From positions 1 through 59,056 of the forward strand of contig JARFUG010000012.1 in assembly GCA_029289095.1 (NCBI GenBank): DNA of 59,056 bases, given 5' to 3'. The stretch is from Desulfuromonadales bacterium. Lineage in GTDB: Bacteria; Desulfobacterota; Desulfuromonadia; Desulfuromonadales; JACZKF01. Of this stretch, positions 35,471 through 44,542 are shown one piece after another. The notes beneath the pieces were generated by a model. That model saw only the letters and a list, made by a program, of their open reading frames with translations. It ran no database searches and was not told the origin of the DNA. How positions within the stretch are numbered: the stretch's first letter is position 1; every line of letters begins with the position of its first letter. The translations under genes and the position numbers were made by a program.

Positions 35471-35512
35471 TTGGAAAAGCCGCTTTCCTTAATGTATAGT
35501 AAGTTTCCTTAA
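35471..35512 (+). promoter_or_regulatory. Candidate pckG promoter with direct repeats
   Basis: TTGGAA (35471-35476) and TATAGT (35495-35500) are 18 nt apart, a good sigma-70 match. Two copies of TTTCCTTAA at 35484-35492 and 35504-35512 are spaced by 20 nt (two helical turns) and bracket the -10. That spacing fits a regulator binding one face of the DNA. The interval from 35240 to 35587 holds no other gene. Confidence 0.5.
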
Positions 35513-35587
35513 AAATCCGGCTTCCTTTGAAGGTTCGATTCGAAGCCGTCTTCAGAGGCCTATAACCCGATATACGGAGGGTAACCT

Positions 35588-37444
35588 ATGAGTTTTGAGG
35601 TTCCGAAAAACGAAAAACTGCTCAAATGGGTCGACAAAATGGCTGCCCTCTGCGAACCGGCGCGCATCCACTGGTGCGACGGCTCCCAAGAGGAATATGA
35701 CAAGCTTTGCAATCTGCTCGTCGAAAGCGGCACCTTCCGTAAGCTCAATCCGCAGAAGCGCCCCAACAGCTATCTGGCATGGTCGGACCCCATCGACGTC
35801 GCCCGCGTCGAAGACCGCACCTACATCTGCAGCATCTCCAAACATGACGCCGGGCCGACCAACAACTGGATGCACCCCAAGGAGATGAAGGAGAAACTCA
35901 ACGAGCTCTTCAAGGGGTGCATGCGAGGGCGCACCATGTACGTCATCCCCTTCAGCATGGGGCCGCTCGGCTCTCCTATCGCCAAGATCGGGGTCGAGAT
36001 CTCCGACTCTCCCTATGTGGCCATCAACATGCGCATCATGGCGCGCATGGGCAAGGCCGTGCTGGATGTGCTCGGCGAAGACGGCGAGTTCATCCCCTGC
36101 CTGCACTCCGTCGGCGCACCGCTCGAGCCGGGGCAAAAGGACAGTGCCTGGCCCTGCAATCCCGAAAAGTACATCGTCCACTTCCCCGAGGAGCGCTCCA
36201 TCTGGTCCTTCGGCTCGGGCTACGGTGGCAATGCCCTGCTCGGCAAGAAGTGCCTGGCCCTGCGCATCGCCTCCAAGATCGGCAAGGACGAGGGGTGGCT
36301 GGCCGAGCACATGCTGATCCTCGGCGTGCAATCGCCCGAAGGGGAGAAGACCTACGTCGGCGCCGCCTTCCCCAGCGCCTGCGGCAAGACCAATTTCGCC
36401 ATGCTCATCCCGCCCAAGGGCTTCCAGGAAAAAGGGTGGAAGGTGACCACCATCGGCGATGACATCGCCTGGATCAAGCCCGGCTCCGATGGCAAGATTT
36501 ACGCCATCAACCCCGAATACGGCTATTTCGGCGTCGCTCCCGGCACCAACGCCAAGACCAATCCCAATGCCATGGCATCGTGCGGCGCCAATACCATCTT
36601 CACCAACGTGGCGCTGACCCCCGACGGTGACGTCTGGTGGGAAGGAATGACCGACGAGCCCCCCCCCAGACTCATCGACTGGCAGGGCAAGGAGTGGACT
36701 CCCGGCTGCGGCCGCCCCGCCGCCCACCCCAACGCGCGCTTCACCGCGCCGGCCTCCCAGTGTCCGTCCATCGACCCGGACTGGGAGAACCCCAAGGGGG
36801 TGCCCATCTCCGCCTTCATTTTCGGAGGCCGGCGCAAGAACACCATCCCTCTGGTCTACCAGTCCTTCAACTGGAGCTACGGCGTCTATCTGGCCGCCAC
36901 CATGGGGTCGGAAACCACGGCGGCCGCCGTCGGCGCCACCGGCAACGTGCGCCGCGACCCCTTCGCCATGCTCCCCTTCTGCGGTTACCACATGGCTGAC
37001 TACTTCAGTCACTGGCTGCAGTTCGGCCGCACTATCGCCCGTCCCCCGCGCATCTTCAGCGTCAACTGGTTCCTCAAGGATGAAAACGGCCAGTTCGTCT
37101 GGCCGGGCTACGGCGAGAACATGCGCGTGCTCAAATGGGTCGTCGAGCGCGTCACCGGGCGCACCGGCGCTGTGGAGAGCCCCCTCGGGTGGATGCCCCG
37201 CTACCAGGACATCGACTGGGATGGTCTCGAAATCAGCCGCGAGAAGTTCCACGAAATGATGGCCGTCGACCGCGACCAGTGGAACGAGGAACTGGTGGCC
37301 CATGAGGAGCTATTCATGAAGCTTTTCGATCGCATGCCCAAGGAGTTCCTGCACATCCGCGAGCTCATCACCTCTAGCCTCTGGCGCTCGCCCGAGCACT
37401 GGGAGCAGATCGGAGACGTGCATCCCGAGGGATGGAACGAGTAA
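35588..37444 (+). CDS. pckG: Phosphoenolpyruvate carboxykinase, GTP type
   Basis: A 618-aa enzyme converting oxaloacetate and GTP to PEP. The catalytic Cys and P-loop [18 protein letters not shown], the substrate site [13 protein letters not shown] and [17 protein letters not shown] identify the GTP family. The length is standard. GGAGG is well placed before ATG. Two terminators follow, then a 123-bp repeat and the convergent ATP-type pckA. It is likely tied to gluconeogenesis or anaplerosis from acetate-derived oxaloacetate. Confidence 0.97.
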   Translation: MSFEVPKNEKLLKWVDKMAALCEPARIHWCDGSQEEYDKLCNLLVESGTFRKLNPQKRPNSYLAWSDPIDVARVEDRTYICSISKHDAGPTNNWMHPKEMKEKLNELFKGCMRGRTMYVIPFSMGPLGSPIAKIGVEISDSPYVAINMRIMARMGKAVLDVLGEDGEFIPCLHSVGAPLEPGQKDSAWPCNPEKYIVHFPEERSIWSFGSGYGGNALLGKKCLALRIASKIGKDEGWLAEHMLILGVQSPEGEKTYVGAAFPSACGKTNFAMLIPPKGFQEKGWKVTTIGDDIAWIKPGSDGKIYAINPEYGYFGVAPGTNAKTNPNAMASCGANTIFTNVALTPDGDVWWEGMTDEPPPRLIDWQGKEWTPGCGRPAAHPNARFTAPASQCPSIDPDWENPKGVPISAFIFGGRRKNTIPLVYQSFNWSYGVYLAATMGSETTAAAVGATGNVRRDPFAMLPFCGYHMADYFSHWLQFGRTIARPPRIFSVNWFLKDENGQFVWPGYGENMRVLKWVVERVTGRTGAVESPLGWMPRYQDIDWDGLEISREKFHEMMAVDRDQWNEELVAHEELFMKLFDRMPKEFLHIRELITSSLWRSPEHWEQIGDVHPEGWNE

Positions 37445-37473
37445 TCTGCACATCGAGCTGATAAAAAGGAAAC

Positions 37474-37503
37474 GGGGCGGTTCCGGAAGGGCCGCCCCTT
37501 TTT
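37474..37503 (+). terminator. pckG terminator
   Basis: GGGGCGG/CCGCCCC stem with an 11-nt loop, followed by a run of five T, 29 nt after the stop codon. A classical intrinsic terminator. Confidence 0.85.
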
Positions 37504-37572
37504 ATTGGGTTTCGAGGCTGCGTCGGATGGAGGCCTTTCCTCCACTTCCGCCCCGCCGGCCTCATCCCGTAC

Positions 37573-37603
37573 AAAGGGCGGCCCCTCTTGAGGCCGCCCT
37601 TTT
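37573..37603. terminator. Second hairpin terminator between pckG and pckA
   Basis: Perfect 11-bp stem AAAGGGCGGCC/GGCCGCCCTTT with an 8-nt loop. A-rich and T-rich ends allow use in either direction. It lies between the convergent genes. Confidence 0.75.
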
Positions 37604-37630
37604 GGTGAGCGGAGGAATCAGTTTCTGATT

Positions 37631-37753
37631 CGGAAACGAGTAATTTTTCGCAAGGTCAAGGAAATCCAGGATTTGCGCGGAGACGTACATCAGTGCGCCG
37701 CACAAGCAAAGCCGCGGATTTGACGCAGAGATTGCGGAAAAGGACCGTTTCCG
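37631..37753. repeat. 123-bp palindromic dispersed repeat, copy B
   Basis: The same element as 24324-24446, same length and no gaps. The terminal arms here are CGGAAACG/CGTTTCCG: the one base that differs from copy A has changed on both arms and pairing is kept. The central stem is also retained with one mismatch and one G-T pair. It lies at the 3' ends of the convergent pckG and pckA. Confidence 0.8.
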
Positions 37754-37763
37754 GACACAAGCA

Positions 37764-39377
37764 TCAGAACCTCGGTCCGGCTTGGGTAAAGTCGAAATCG
37801 TCTCCGGCGACGATGTATTTCTTGAAGTTCTCGATGAACATCCCGGCGAGCTTGTTGGCGGTGGCGTCGAACTTCTCCTTGTCCGCCCAGGCGTTGCGGG
37901 GGTTGAGAATGGCGCTGTCGACTCCGGGAAGGCCCTTGGGGATGTTCAGGCGGAACCAGCGGGTCTGATCGAACTCCGCCTCCTCGATGCTTCCGTCGAG
38001 GATGGCGTTGATACAGGCGCGTGTCGCCTTGATGCTCATGCGCTTGCCGACGCCGTAGCCGCCGCCGGTCCATCCGGTATTGACCAGGTAGGCGTTCACG
38101 CCGTGCTTCTCCATCTTCTCGCCGAGGAGCTTGGCGTAGACGGTCGGATGCAGGGGGAGGAACGCTTCGCCGAATCCGGCCGAGAAGGTCGCCTGGGGCT
38201 CGGTGACGCCGCGCTCGGTGCCGGCCACCTTGGCGGTGTAGCCGGAGAGGAAGTAGTACATCGCCTGCTCCTTCGTCAGCTTGGAGACGGGGGGGAGCAC
38301 GCCGAAGGCGTCGCAGGTCAGAAAGATGATGTTCTTGGGGTGGCCGGCCCTGAGGGTCGGATCGTGGTTGTCGATGTGATCGATCGGGTAGGAGACGCGG
38401 GTGTTCTCGGTCTTGGAGCGGTCGTCGAAATCGATCACCCCGTCCTCGTCGGCCACAACGTTTTCCAGAAGGGCATGACGGCGGATTGCGGCGTAGATCT
38501 CCGGCTCGCTGTCGGCCGAGAGGTTGATGCACTTGGCGTAGCACCCCCCTTCGAAATTGAAGATACCGTCGTCGTCCCACCCGTGCTCGTCGTCGCCGAT
38601 GAGCTTGCGCCGGGCGTCGGTGGAGAGGGTCGTCTTGCCGGTGCCGGACAGCCCGAAGAAGAGGCAGACGTCCCCGTCCTTGCCGACGTTGGCGCTGCAG
38701 TGCATGGAGAGAATCCCCTGCAGCGGCAGCCAGTAGTTCATCATGGTGAAGATGCCTTTTTTCATCTCTCCGCCGTACCAGGTGCCGCCGATGATGGCGA
38801 CGTTCTTCTCGACGTTGAAGATGATGAAAACCTCGGAGTTCAGCCCGTGACGCTCCCAGTTCCTGTTCGGCAGGTTGCTGGCGTTGTAAACGGTGAACTC
38901 GGGGACGAAATCATCGAGCTCAGCCGCTTCCGGGCGAATGAACATGTTCTTGACGAAATGCGACTGCCAGGCAAATTCAGTGATGAAACGCACCTGCTTG
39001 CGGGTCTTCTCGTTGGAGCCGCAGAAACCGTCGGTCACATAGAGGTCTTTGCCGGAGAGATAATCGGTCACCTCGGCATAGAGTTCGTCGAAAATCTCTG
39101 GGGCAACCGGCTGGTTGTGCTTCCCCCATGCGATGTTCTTGCTCGACGGCGACTGCCGGACGAAATATTTGTCCTTGGGAGATCGGCCGGTGAACTTTCC
39201 GGTATCGACCATCATCGTTCCGTTGGCTGAGACCTTCCCTTCGGCATTGCGGCTTTCGTGCTCGAAGAGTTCATCATAACCGAGATTGCGGTAGATTCGT
39301 CCAACGCTCTTCAGACCGAGCGTCTTGGCATCGATTTCTCCTGCTGCGGTGACCACTGCCAGTTTCTGTGCTTCCAT
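37764..39377 (-). CDS. pckA: Phosphoenolpyruvate carboxykinase, ATP type
   Basis: A 537-aa enzyme using ATP. The P-loop [40 protein letters not shown], and the metal/substrate region [14 protein letters not shown] are diagnostic. The start at 39377 (AGGGGA upstream) gives the standard length; the longer upstream frame is non-coding. It is unrelated in sequence to pckG and lies tail-to-tail with it. Having both types side by side is unusual. Confidence 0.97.
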   Translation of the reverse strand: MEAQKLAVVTAAGEIDAKTLGLKSVGRIYRNLGYDELFEHESRNAEGKVSANGTMMVDTGKFTGRSPKDKYFVRQSPSSKNIAWGKHNQPVAPEIFDELYAEVTDYLSGKDLYVTDGFCGSNEKTRKQVRFITEFAWQSHFVKNMFIRPEAAELDDFVPEFTVYNASNLPNRNWERHGLNSEVFIIFNVEKNVAIIGGTWYGGEMKKGIFTMMNYWLPLQGILSMHCSANVGKDGDVCLFFGLSGTGKTTLSTDARRKLIGDDEHGWDDDGIFNFEGGCYAKCINLSADSEPEIYAAIRRHALLENVVADEDGVIDFDDRSKTENTRVSYPIDHIDNHDPTLRAGHPKNIIFLTCDAFGVLPPVSKLTKEQAMYYFLSGYTAKVAGTERGVTEPQATFSAGFGEAFLPLHPTVYAKLLGEKMEKHGVNAYLVNTGWTGGGYGVGKRMSIKATRACINAILDGSIEEAEFDQTRWFRLNIPKGLPGVDSAILNPRNAWADKEKFDATANKLAGMFIENFKKYIVAGDDFDFTQAGPRF

Positions 39378-39578
39378 TGTTTTTCCCCTACCCCCTGCGT
39401 TGGAATTGATGTGGACCGCCGACTCCGCCGGCGGTTCGATGGGACCCGCGAACATACACAAATGCTCGAGATAATGACCTGGACAATTTTTGAGAACTGT
39501 CTGCGCTGCGGTTCTTCTCAAGCCTGCCGAACATCATAGCGACTTTATTTAAAATAAAAAAACAAAAAGTCAAATTAA

Positions 39579-39610
39579 AAAACACCGCCCAGGAGCTAAG
39601 GCGGTGTTTT
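39579..39610. terminator. Terminator of the hya operon
   Basis: Perfect 11-bp stem AAAACACCGCC/GGCGGTGTTTT with a 10-nt loop. On the minus strand the stem is followed by TTTTAATTTG, 28 nt after hyaD. The adjoining AT-rich 39378-39578 is then the pckA upstream region; a TTGAGAA/TTCTCAA inverted repeat lies there at 39490-39521. Confidence 0.85.
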
Positions 39611-39637
39611 CACGAAACAAAATATTTTAAAAATTTT

Positions 39638-40117
39638 TTAGAATATCGGCTGCAACTCGACTCCCCACCCCTGAAGTTCCCCTCTCACTCTCTCGATCAC
39701 CTCGGGCAGAGCGCTGCGGACTTGTGCGCTCAGCTCAAGCCCCATTTCGATGGAAGACGGCTGCACCCCCCATACGACGAGTTCGTTCGGGAGATTGCCC
39801 TGCAGTTCAGCAACCGCAAGGAGGTCCTGAACCCCCATCTGATGCACCGAGAGCTTGCTGGCAAAGGCCCTCGGGACCTCCTCCCCTACCAGGCGGAAAG
39901 AGGTCCCGGGAGTCGCCCCCATGTCGATGGCGTCGAGGATCAGAAGGCGATCGACCCCCTCGAAGCGGGGAAGAAGGTCGAGTCCCAAGGTTCCTCCGTC
40001 CAGAAGAACCACCTCTTCGGGAAAACGGTAGCGGGCAGCAAGGGCTTCCACCGCCCGGGAGCCGAAGGCATCGTCGGTCATGACCGCGTTGCCGAGGCCG
40101 AGGATGAGGATGCTCAC
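39638..40117 (-). CDS. hyaD: Hydrogenase maturation protease
   Basis: A 159-aa endopeptidase of the HyaD/HybD family that removes the C-terminal tail of the large subunit after Ni insertion. It has ILILGLGNAVMTDDAFG (Ni-sensing acidic residue), LLDGGTLGLDLL, LILDAIDMG and SVHQMGVQDLL. It begins at GTG overlapping the cytochrome gene stop (GTGA). It is the last gene of the hya operon. Confidence 0.92.
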   Translation of the reverse strand: MSILILGLGNAVMTDDAFGSRAVEALAARYRFPEEVVLLDGGTLGLDLLPRFEGVDRLLILDAIDMGATPGTSFRLVGEEVPRAFASKLSVHQMGVQDLLAVAELQGNLPNELVVWGVQPSSIEMGLELSAQVRSALPEVIERVRGELQGWGVELQPIF

Positions 40118-40770
40118 TTGAGATCCTCCGGATTCATGAACTTGTACCCGCTGAAAATACTGGAGAGTGTTCCGTTCTTCTCCTTGATGTCCATCAGCCA
40201 GGCGCTGTAGATGTGGTGGATGGCGAACCCGATAAGAAGCCAGGTCACGACATGATGCGTCAGACGTACCCCGGGAGAGCTGAACAGGCCGAAAAGTGGC
40301 CCGAAGATCACGTCCCAGAAACTGCCGGGCTGATATTGGCCGTAAAGGGCGAAGCCGGTGACGATCTGTACCAGAAACAGGGCAAAAACGAGCGAATAGG
40401 CCGCCGCCGCCAGAGCGTTGTGCCCGACGACATAGGGAACTTTCTTTTCGATGAACGTGTAATACTTGAATGTCCCCCACATGTTCTCGCGCCCTTTGCT
40501 GAAGGCCCAGGGAACGAATGCTTTCCAGGAAGCGTGCTGGTTCCCGATAAAGAGCCAAATAATGCGCGCCACCATGGAGACGGTGAACAGGTAGGCAAAT
40601 ACGTAATGAATGAACCTCACCCATCCCATGACAAAAGCATCGGGGGAGGGCGCCAGGAGAAAGGGGTTGCCGATGTAGATGCCGGTAACCGCCAGCACGA
40701 CGATGCAAAGGGCGTTGATCCAGTGGGTAATGCGCACCGGCCATTCCCAGACGTAGCGGATTTCGAGCAT
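40114..40770 (-). CDS. hyaC: Ni/Fe-hydrogenase b-type cytochrome subunit
   Basis: A 218-aa integral membrane protein with four hydrophobic helices and His residues suited to two b haems (WEWPVRITHWINALC; RFIHYVFAYLFTVSMVARI; TGFALYGQ...; RLTHHVVTWLLIGFAIHHIYSAW). It passes electrons from the small subunit to the quinone pool. The ATG at 40770 has GGAGG 6 nt upstream. A heptamer repeat separates it from hyaB. Confidence 0.92.
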   Translation of the reverse strand: MLEIRYVWEWPVRITHWINALCIVVLAVTGIYIGNPFLLAPSPDAFVMGWVRFIHYVFAYLFTVSMVARIIWLFIGNQHASWKAFVPWAFSKGRENMWGTFKYYTFIEKKVPYVVGHNALAAAAYSLVFALFLVQIVTGFALYGQYQPGSFWDVIFGPLFGLFSSPGVRLTHHVVTWLLIGFAIHHIYSAWLMDIKEKNGTLSSIFSGYKFMNPEDLK

Positions 40771-40783
40771 GGGAAACCTCCAG

Positions 40784-40864
40784 GGGATGCGGGGCGCGGT
40801 GCGAGGTGCGCGAAAACCGGAAAAGATCTGCATTCCGCGTTCGGCGTCCCGCATTCCGCGTCCC
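40784..40864. repeat. Degenerate inverted heptamer repeat between hyaB and hyaC
   Basis: The left arm has four 7-nt units of GGGATGC type (40784-40811). The right arm has five units of GCATTCC/GCGTCCC type (40830-40864) in the opposite sense. It interrupts the otherwise tight hya operon and could form an RNA hairpin between the two coding regions. Confidence 0.65.
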
Positions 40865-40869
40865 GGCAG

Positions 40870-42582
40870 TTATAACACCTTCACTCTGACGATCTCCGTC
40901 CCCTTGCCGTCGAGAACATGCACGGCGCAGGCGAGGCAGGGGTCGAAGGAGTGAATCGTGCGCAGAATCTCCAGGGGCTGCTCGGGATCGGCCACCGGCG
41001 TCCCGACGAGGGAAGCCTCATATGGCCCCATCTGTCCTGCTGCATCGCGGGGACCGGCGTTCCAGGTGGAGGGGACGACCGCCTGAAAATTGGCGATGGC
41101 CCCCCTTTCAATGCGCACCCAATGTCCCAGGGCGCCGCGGGGGGCCTCATGGTAGCCGAACCCCCGGGCCTCCCTCGGCCAGGTGGACGGATCCCACCGG
41201 TAGCCATTATGGACCTCGAGGATGCCGCGCCCCATGTTGTCGGCAAGCTGATTGAGCCAGAGTTCGTTCTTCTGCGCCAGCAGAAGGGTCTCGATCCCTC
41301 GGGCGGCGGTGCGGCCGAGGGTGGAGAAAAGGGCCTCGGGTCCGACTCCCAGCTTGTTCAGGACGAAATTCACCGTCTCCTGGATCTCCTGGTGTCCGGC
41401 GGCGTAGCCGATCACCATACGGGCCAGGGGACCAACTTCCATCGGTGCACCATCGTAGCGCGGCGCCTTGACCCAACTGTACTTGCCTTCGGTATCGAGA
41501 AACTCGTACGGCGGCTTGGGGCCGGTGTAGCGGTGACTCGTCTCTCCATCGTATGGGTGAAGCCCCTTGTCGTCGCCCCCGCTGTAGGTGTACCAGGAAC
41601 GGGTGACGTATTCGGTGATCTTCTCCTGATCCATCGGAAGGACCCGGGAGAGATCCTTGGCCATGATCACCCCGCGCGGAAAGTAGAAGGAGTCGGTTCC
41701 TCCGGCGTTGTCCATGGGGAAATCGCCGTAGGTGAGAAAGTTGCCGACCCCGCCTCCGATGCCGGCCCACTCCTTGTAGAAGGAAGCCACCGCCAGCAGA
41801 TCAGGAATATAGACCTGCTCCACGAATGCGCGGGCGCTGCGCAGCAGCTTGCGCATGTGGGCGATCTTGTCGGCGTTGATGGCGTTCTGGCTGTCGGGGT
41901 CGACGGGGATCGACATCCCGCCGACGAGAAATGTCTGGGGGTGCGGGTTCTTGGAGCCGAGGATGGCGTGGACCTTGATGATATCCTTCTGCCACTCGAG
42001 CGCCTCGAGATAATGGGCGACAGCCATGAGATTGGCTTCGGGTGGGAGTCGGTAGGCTTTATGACCCCAGTAGGCGTTCTGGAAAGGCCCGAGGCGTCCC
42101 GTGCCGGCGAAGGCCTTGACCCGGTCCTGCACCTGCTTGAAATAGGTGGGGCTGTTTTTGGGCCAGTCGGAAATCGACTGCGCCAGCTTTGCCGTCTGGA
42201 CCGGATCGGCCGAGAGGGCGCTCACGATATCGACCCAGTCGAGGGCGTGCAGGTGATAGAAGTGAATGACGTGGTCCTGGACGTTCTGAATCCCCATGAT
42301 CAGGTTGCGAATCAGGCGGGCGTTGTCGGGAATCTGGATTCCAAGAGCGTCTTCGACGCAGCGGATGCTTGCCATCGAATGGACCGTGGTGCACACACCA
42401 CAGAAACGCTGGGTGAAATGATGGGCGTCGCGGGGGTCGCGTCCCTTCAGGATCGTTTCGATGCCGCGGAAGGCCGTGGAGGAGCTCCAGGCATCGACGA
42501 TGCGCCCCCCTTCGATCTGTGCCTCGATGCGCAGGTGGCCCTCGATACGGGTTACCGGGTCGACAGCGATCTTCTTGCTCAT
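40870..42582 (-). CDS. hyaB: [NiFe] hydrogenase large subunit
   Basis: A 570-aa subunit carrying the Ni-Fe active site that splits H2. The L1 motif RFCGVCTTVHS and the L2 motif DPCLACAVH supply four Cys ligands. After the L2 His, a 14-residue tail (VLDGKGTEIVRVKVL) is to be cut by HyaD. RIEGHLRIEAQ is near the start. No selenocysteine is needed. It starts 4 nt after the small-subunit stop. Confidence 0.97.
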   Translation of the reverse strand: MSKKIAVDPVTRIEGHLRIEAQIEGGRIVDAWSSSTAFRGIETILKGRDPRDAHHFTQRFCGVCTTVHSMASIRCVEDALGIQIPDNARLIRNLIMGIQNVQDHVIHFYHLHALDWVDIVSALSADPVQTAKLAQSISDWPKNSPTYFKQVQDRVKAFAGTGRLGPFQNAYWGHKAYRLPPEANLMAVAHYLEALEWQKDIIKVHAILGSKNPHPQTFLVGGMSIPVDPDSQNAINADKIAHMRKLLRSARAFVEQVYIPDLLAVASFYKEWAGIGGGVGNFLTYGDFPMDNAGGTDSFYFPRGVIMAKDLSRVLPMDQEKITEYVTRSWYTYSGGDDKGLHPYDGETSHRYTGPKPPYEFLDTEGKYSWVKAPRYDGAPMEVGPLARMVIGYAAGHQEIQETVNFVLNKLGVGPEALFSTLGRTAARGIETLLLAQKNELWLNQLADNMGRGILEVHNGYRWDPSTWPREARGFGYHEAPRGALGHWVRIERGAIANFQAVVPSTWNAGPRDAAGQMGPYEASLVGTPVADPEQPLEILRTIHSFDPCLACAVHVLDGKGTEIVRVKVL

Positions 42583-42586
42583 CGGC

Positions 42587-43708
42587 TTATTCCTCCTCTT
42601 TCACCTTATCGGTTTCATGCGCATCTCCCTTGCGCAGGGCACTGGCAACTCCGTGGGCTCCAAAGGCGACGGCGGTCGCCGCCGCAAGCCCCAGACCGAT
42701 CTTGTCGGCGGTCGCTTCCACTCCGAAGCCCGGCACCTGGGGAAGGCGCCGGTAGAACGGGCTCATGGTGTCCCAGAACGCCGGTTCGGAGCAGCCGATA
42801 CAACCGTGCCCTGCCATGACGGGCCAGCTCGTTCCCTCGTTGTAGCGCACGGTTGGACAGTTGTGATAGGTCTGCGGCCCCTTGCACCCCAGCTTGTAGA
42901 GACACCACCCCTGACGGTGCCCGGGGTCTCCGAAGCTCTCCGCATACTGGCCGGCGTCGAAGTGGGAGCGGCGCTCGCAGTTGTCATGAATGCGCTTGCC
43001 GTAGGCGAACCTAGGGCGTCCAAAGGAGTCGGTCGCCGGAAGCCGGCCGAAGGTCAGGTAGTGGACGATGACGGCGGTGAGGTTGTCGGCGTTCAGGGGA
43101 CAGCCGGGCAGATTGATGACCGTTGCCCCGGGAACGGCACGACTGATGGAGACGGCCCCGGTCGGATTGGGAGCGGCGGCCGGAATGCCGCCGTAGGCTG
43201 CGCAGGTCCCGACCGCAATGGTCGCTGCGGCGCTGCCGCAGACCTTGCGCGCGACATCGAGGGCGCTCTCGCCTGCGACGGTACAGTAGACGCCGCCGTC
43301 GGCCATCGGGATCGACCCTTCGACGATGGCGATGTACTTCCCTTTGTACTTCTCGACGGCGTCGTATTTGGCCTTTTCCGCCTGGTGCCCGGCGGCGGCC
43401 ATGATCGTCTCGTTGTACTCCAGGGAGAGATAATCGAGGATGAGCTCGGCGGCGGTGGGCTGGTTGGCCCGCAGCAACGCCTCGGTGTCGCCTGTGCACC
43501 CCTGGAATTCCATCCAGATCACCGGCGGACGGTTATCCCCCTCCAATGCTTCGGCAATCCTGGGGATGAAGCTGACCGGGAGGGCCAGGGCGGCGGTCAT
43601 CGTCGAGCAGAACTTCAGGAAGTCGCGACGGTTGACTCCCCTCGCCTCCCATTTCTGCAGGATGTCCTCCGACACCTCGACGGGGGACTGGTATTGTTCC
43701 TTCTGCAT
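42587..43708 (-). CDS. hyaA: [NiFe] hydrogenase small subunit, Tat-exported
   Basis: A 373-aa subunit with three Fe-S clusters. The Tat signal has NRRDFLK (residues 26-32). Proximal-cluster start is FQGCTGDTEALLR: Cys71 is kept but residue 74, normally Cys, is Asp. Distal site residues lie in RIHDNCERR and GWCLYKLGC; the medial set ends GCIGCSEPAFWD. A C-terminal helix anchors it in the membrane. The extra Cys of O2-tolerant enzymes (CTCC) are absent. The start has AAAAGGAGG. The operon order is hyaA-B-C-D. Confidence 0.95.
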   Translation of the reverse strand: MQKEQYQSPVEVSEDILQKWEARGVNRRDFLKFCSTMTAALALPVSFIPRIAEALEGDNRPPVIWMEFQGCTGDTEALLRANQPTAAELILDYLSLEYNETIMAAAGHQAEKAKYDAVEKYKGKYIAIVEGSIPMADGGVYCTVAGESALDVARKVCGSAAATIAVGTCAAYGGIPAAAPNPTGAVSISRAVPGATVINLPGCPLNADNLTAVIVHYLTFGRLPATDSFGRPRFAYGKRIHDNCERRSHFDAGQYAESFGDPGHRQGWCLYKLGCKGPQTYHNCPTVRYNEGTSWPVMAGHGCIGCSEPAFWDTMSPFYRRLPQVPGFGVEATADKIGLGLAAATAVAFGAHGVASALRKGDAHETDKVKEEE

Positions 43709-43806
43709 CTCTTCGCCTCCTTTTGCTTGAAAGAACACTTATTCCACAGTGATGTTGCAAAGTTGCTCCTCTTCTCCAATCTACACAATTTCAAAATTAT
43801 AACAGT

Positions 43807-43835
43807 GTGATATCCCGCTCCGTTTCCAATGTCAA
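43807..43835 (-). promoter_or_regulatory. Candidate hya operon promoter
   Basis: On the minus strand TTGACA (43835-43830) and TATCAC (43812-43807) are 17 nt apart. The spacing is ideal and the -35 is a perfect match. A TATAAT lies 8 nt further downstream. The leader to hyaA is about 95 nt. Confidence 0.6.
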
Positions 43836-43850
43836 GGGTCTTTTCACACG

Positions 43851-43866
43851 ATGATGTATACATTAT
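43851..43866. promoter_or_regulatory. Operator-like palindrome between divergent genes
   Basis: ATGATGTATACATTAT is a 16-bp palindrome with a single mismatched pair around the core TGTATACA. It lies just upstream of the hya -35 and 48 bp before the -35 of the divergent gene, a natural site for a shared regulator. It does not match the FNR consensus. Confidence 0.45.
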
Positions 43867-43913
43867 GCGACATCTCTCACGACCCAGCGTATACCGCACG
43901 GGAACCCCTTTTC

Positions 43914-43941
43914 TTTGCACCTTCGCCTGGGATGCTATACT
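43914..43941 (+). promoter_or_regulatory. Candidate promoter of the RtcB operon
   Basis: The -10 TATACT at 43936-43941 is strong and preceded by TGC. TTTGCA at 43914 is 16 nt upstream. Transcription from here would give a leader of about 43 nt before the BCAM0308-like gene. Confidence 0.5.
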
Positions 43942-43990
43942 GAAAACATGGATATACGGCTTACAACCTGTCATTTTGGGAGAGCCTTCT

Positions 43991-44536
43991 ATGCCTACAA
44001 AAAGAGACCGCAATATGGACCGCGCCCCCAGGAAGTTCGAAATGGATCCCAACCGCTCGGTTGAACGTCCGGCGCGCAATACAGACCCTTACGTCCTCGA
44101 TGAAGGAATGCCCGAGCCGTCGCTGTGCACCGTCTGCCACGCCATCTACCGCAACAAGCGCTGGTATCTCAAGGAGCGCGAATACGTGGAGATCGAGGAA
44201 GGCGAGGAAGCCAATCACGTGGTGTGCCCGGCCTGCCAGAAAATCGACCAGCTCTACCCCGAGGGGATCGTTACCCTGCGCGGAGACTATCTCTGGCAGC
44301 ATGAGGAGGAGATCCTGAACATCCTTCGCAACACCGAGAACTCGGCCATGGCTAAAAATCCTCTGGGCCGGATCATGAGCATCAAGCCCGAGGGGGATGC
44401 CCTGATCGTCGAGACGACGGAGGAAAAGCTCGCCGAACATATCGGGCGCGCCCTGCACAAGTCCCACCATGGAGAATTGAACATCGACTGGAGCGACAAT
44501 CACTCCTTTTGCCGCGTCTCCTGGGAGAGAGACTAG
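43991..44536 (+). CDS. BCAM0308-like zinc-ribbon protein
   Basis: A 181-aa protein starting MPTKRDRNMDRAPRKF (GGAG upstream). It carries CTVCHAIYRNKRWYLKE and VVCPACQKI, two CxxC pairs that probably bind zinc, similar to the BCAM0308/NMD3-like family. The C-terminal half (RIMSIKPEGDALIVETTEEKLAEHIGRALHKSHHGEL) has an RNA-binding look but this is inference. It stands 6 nt before archease and upstream of rtcB, which suggests a role with RNA ligation or ribosome handling. Confidence 0.75.
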   Translation: MPTKRDRNMDRAPRKFEMDPNRSVERPARNTDPYVLDEGMPEPSLCTVCHAIYRNKRWYLKEREYVEIEEGEEANHVVCPACQKIDQLYPEGIVTLRGDYLWQHEEEILNILRNTENSAMAKNPLGRIMSIKPEGDALIVETTEEKLAEHIGRALHKSHHGELNIDWSDNHSFCRVSWERD

Positions 44537-44542
44537 GGGGAG

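Noticed and set aside
40870-42582. Selenocysteine in the hydrogenase large subunit
   Set aside because: The L2 motif reads DPCLACAVH with ordinary Cys codons and no internal UGA.
43851-43866. FNR or CRP site for the hya operon
   Set aside because: The core TGTATACA does not match TTGAT-N4-ATCAA or TGTGA-N6-TCACA. It is left as an unnamed operator candidate.
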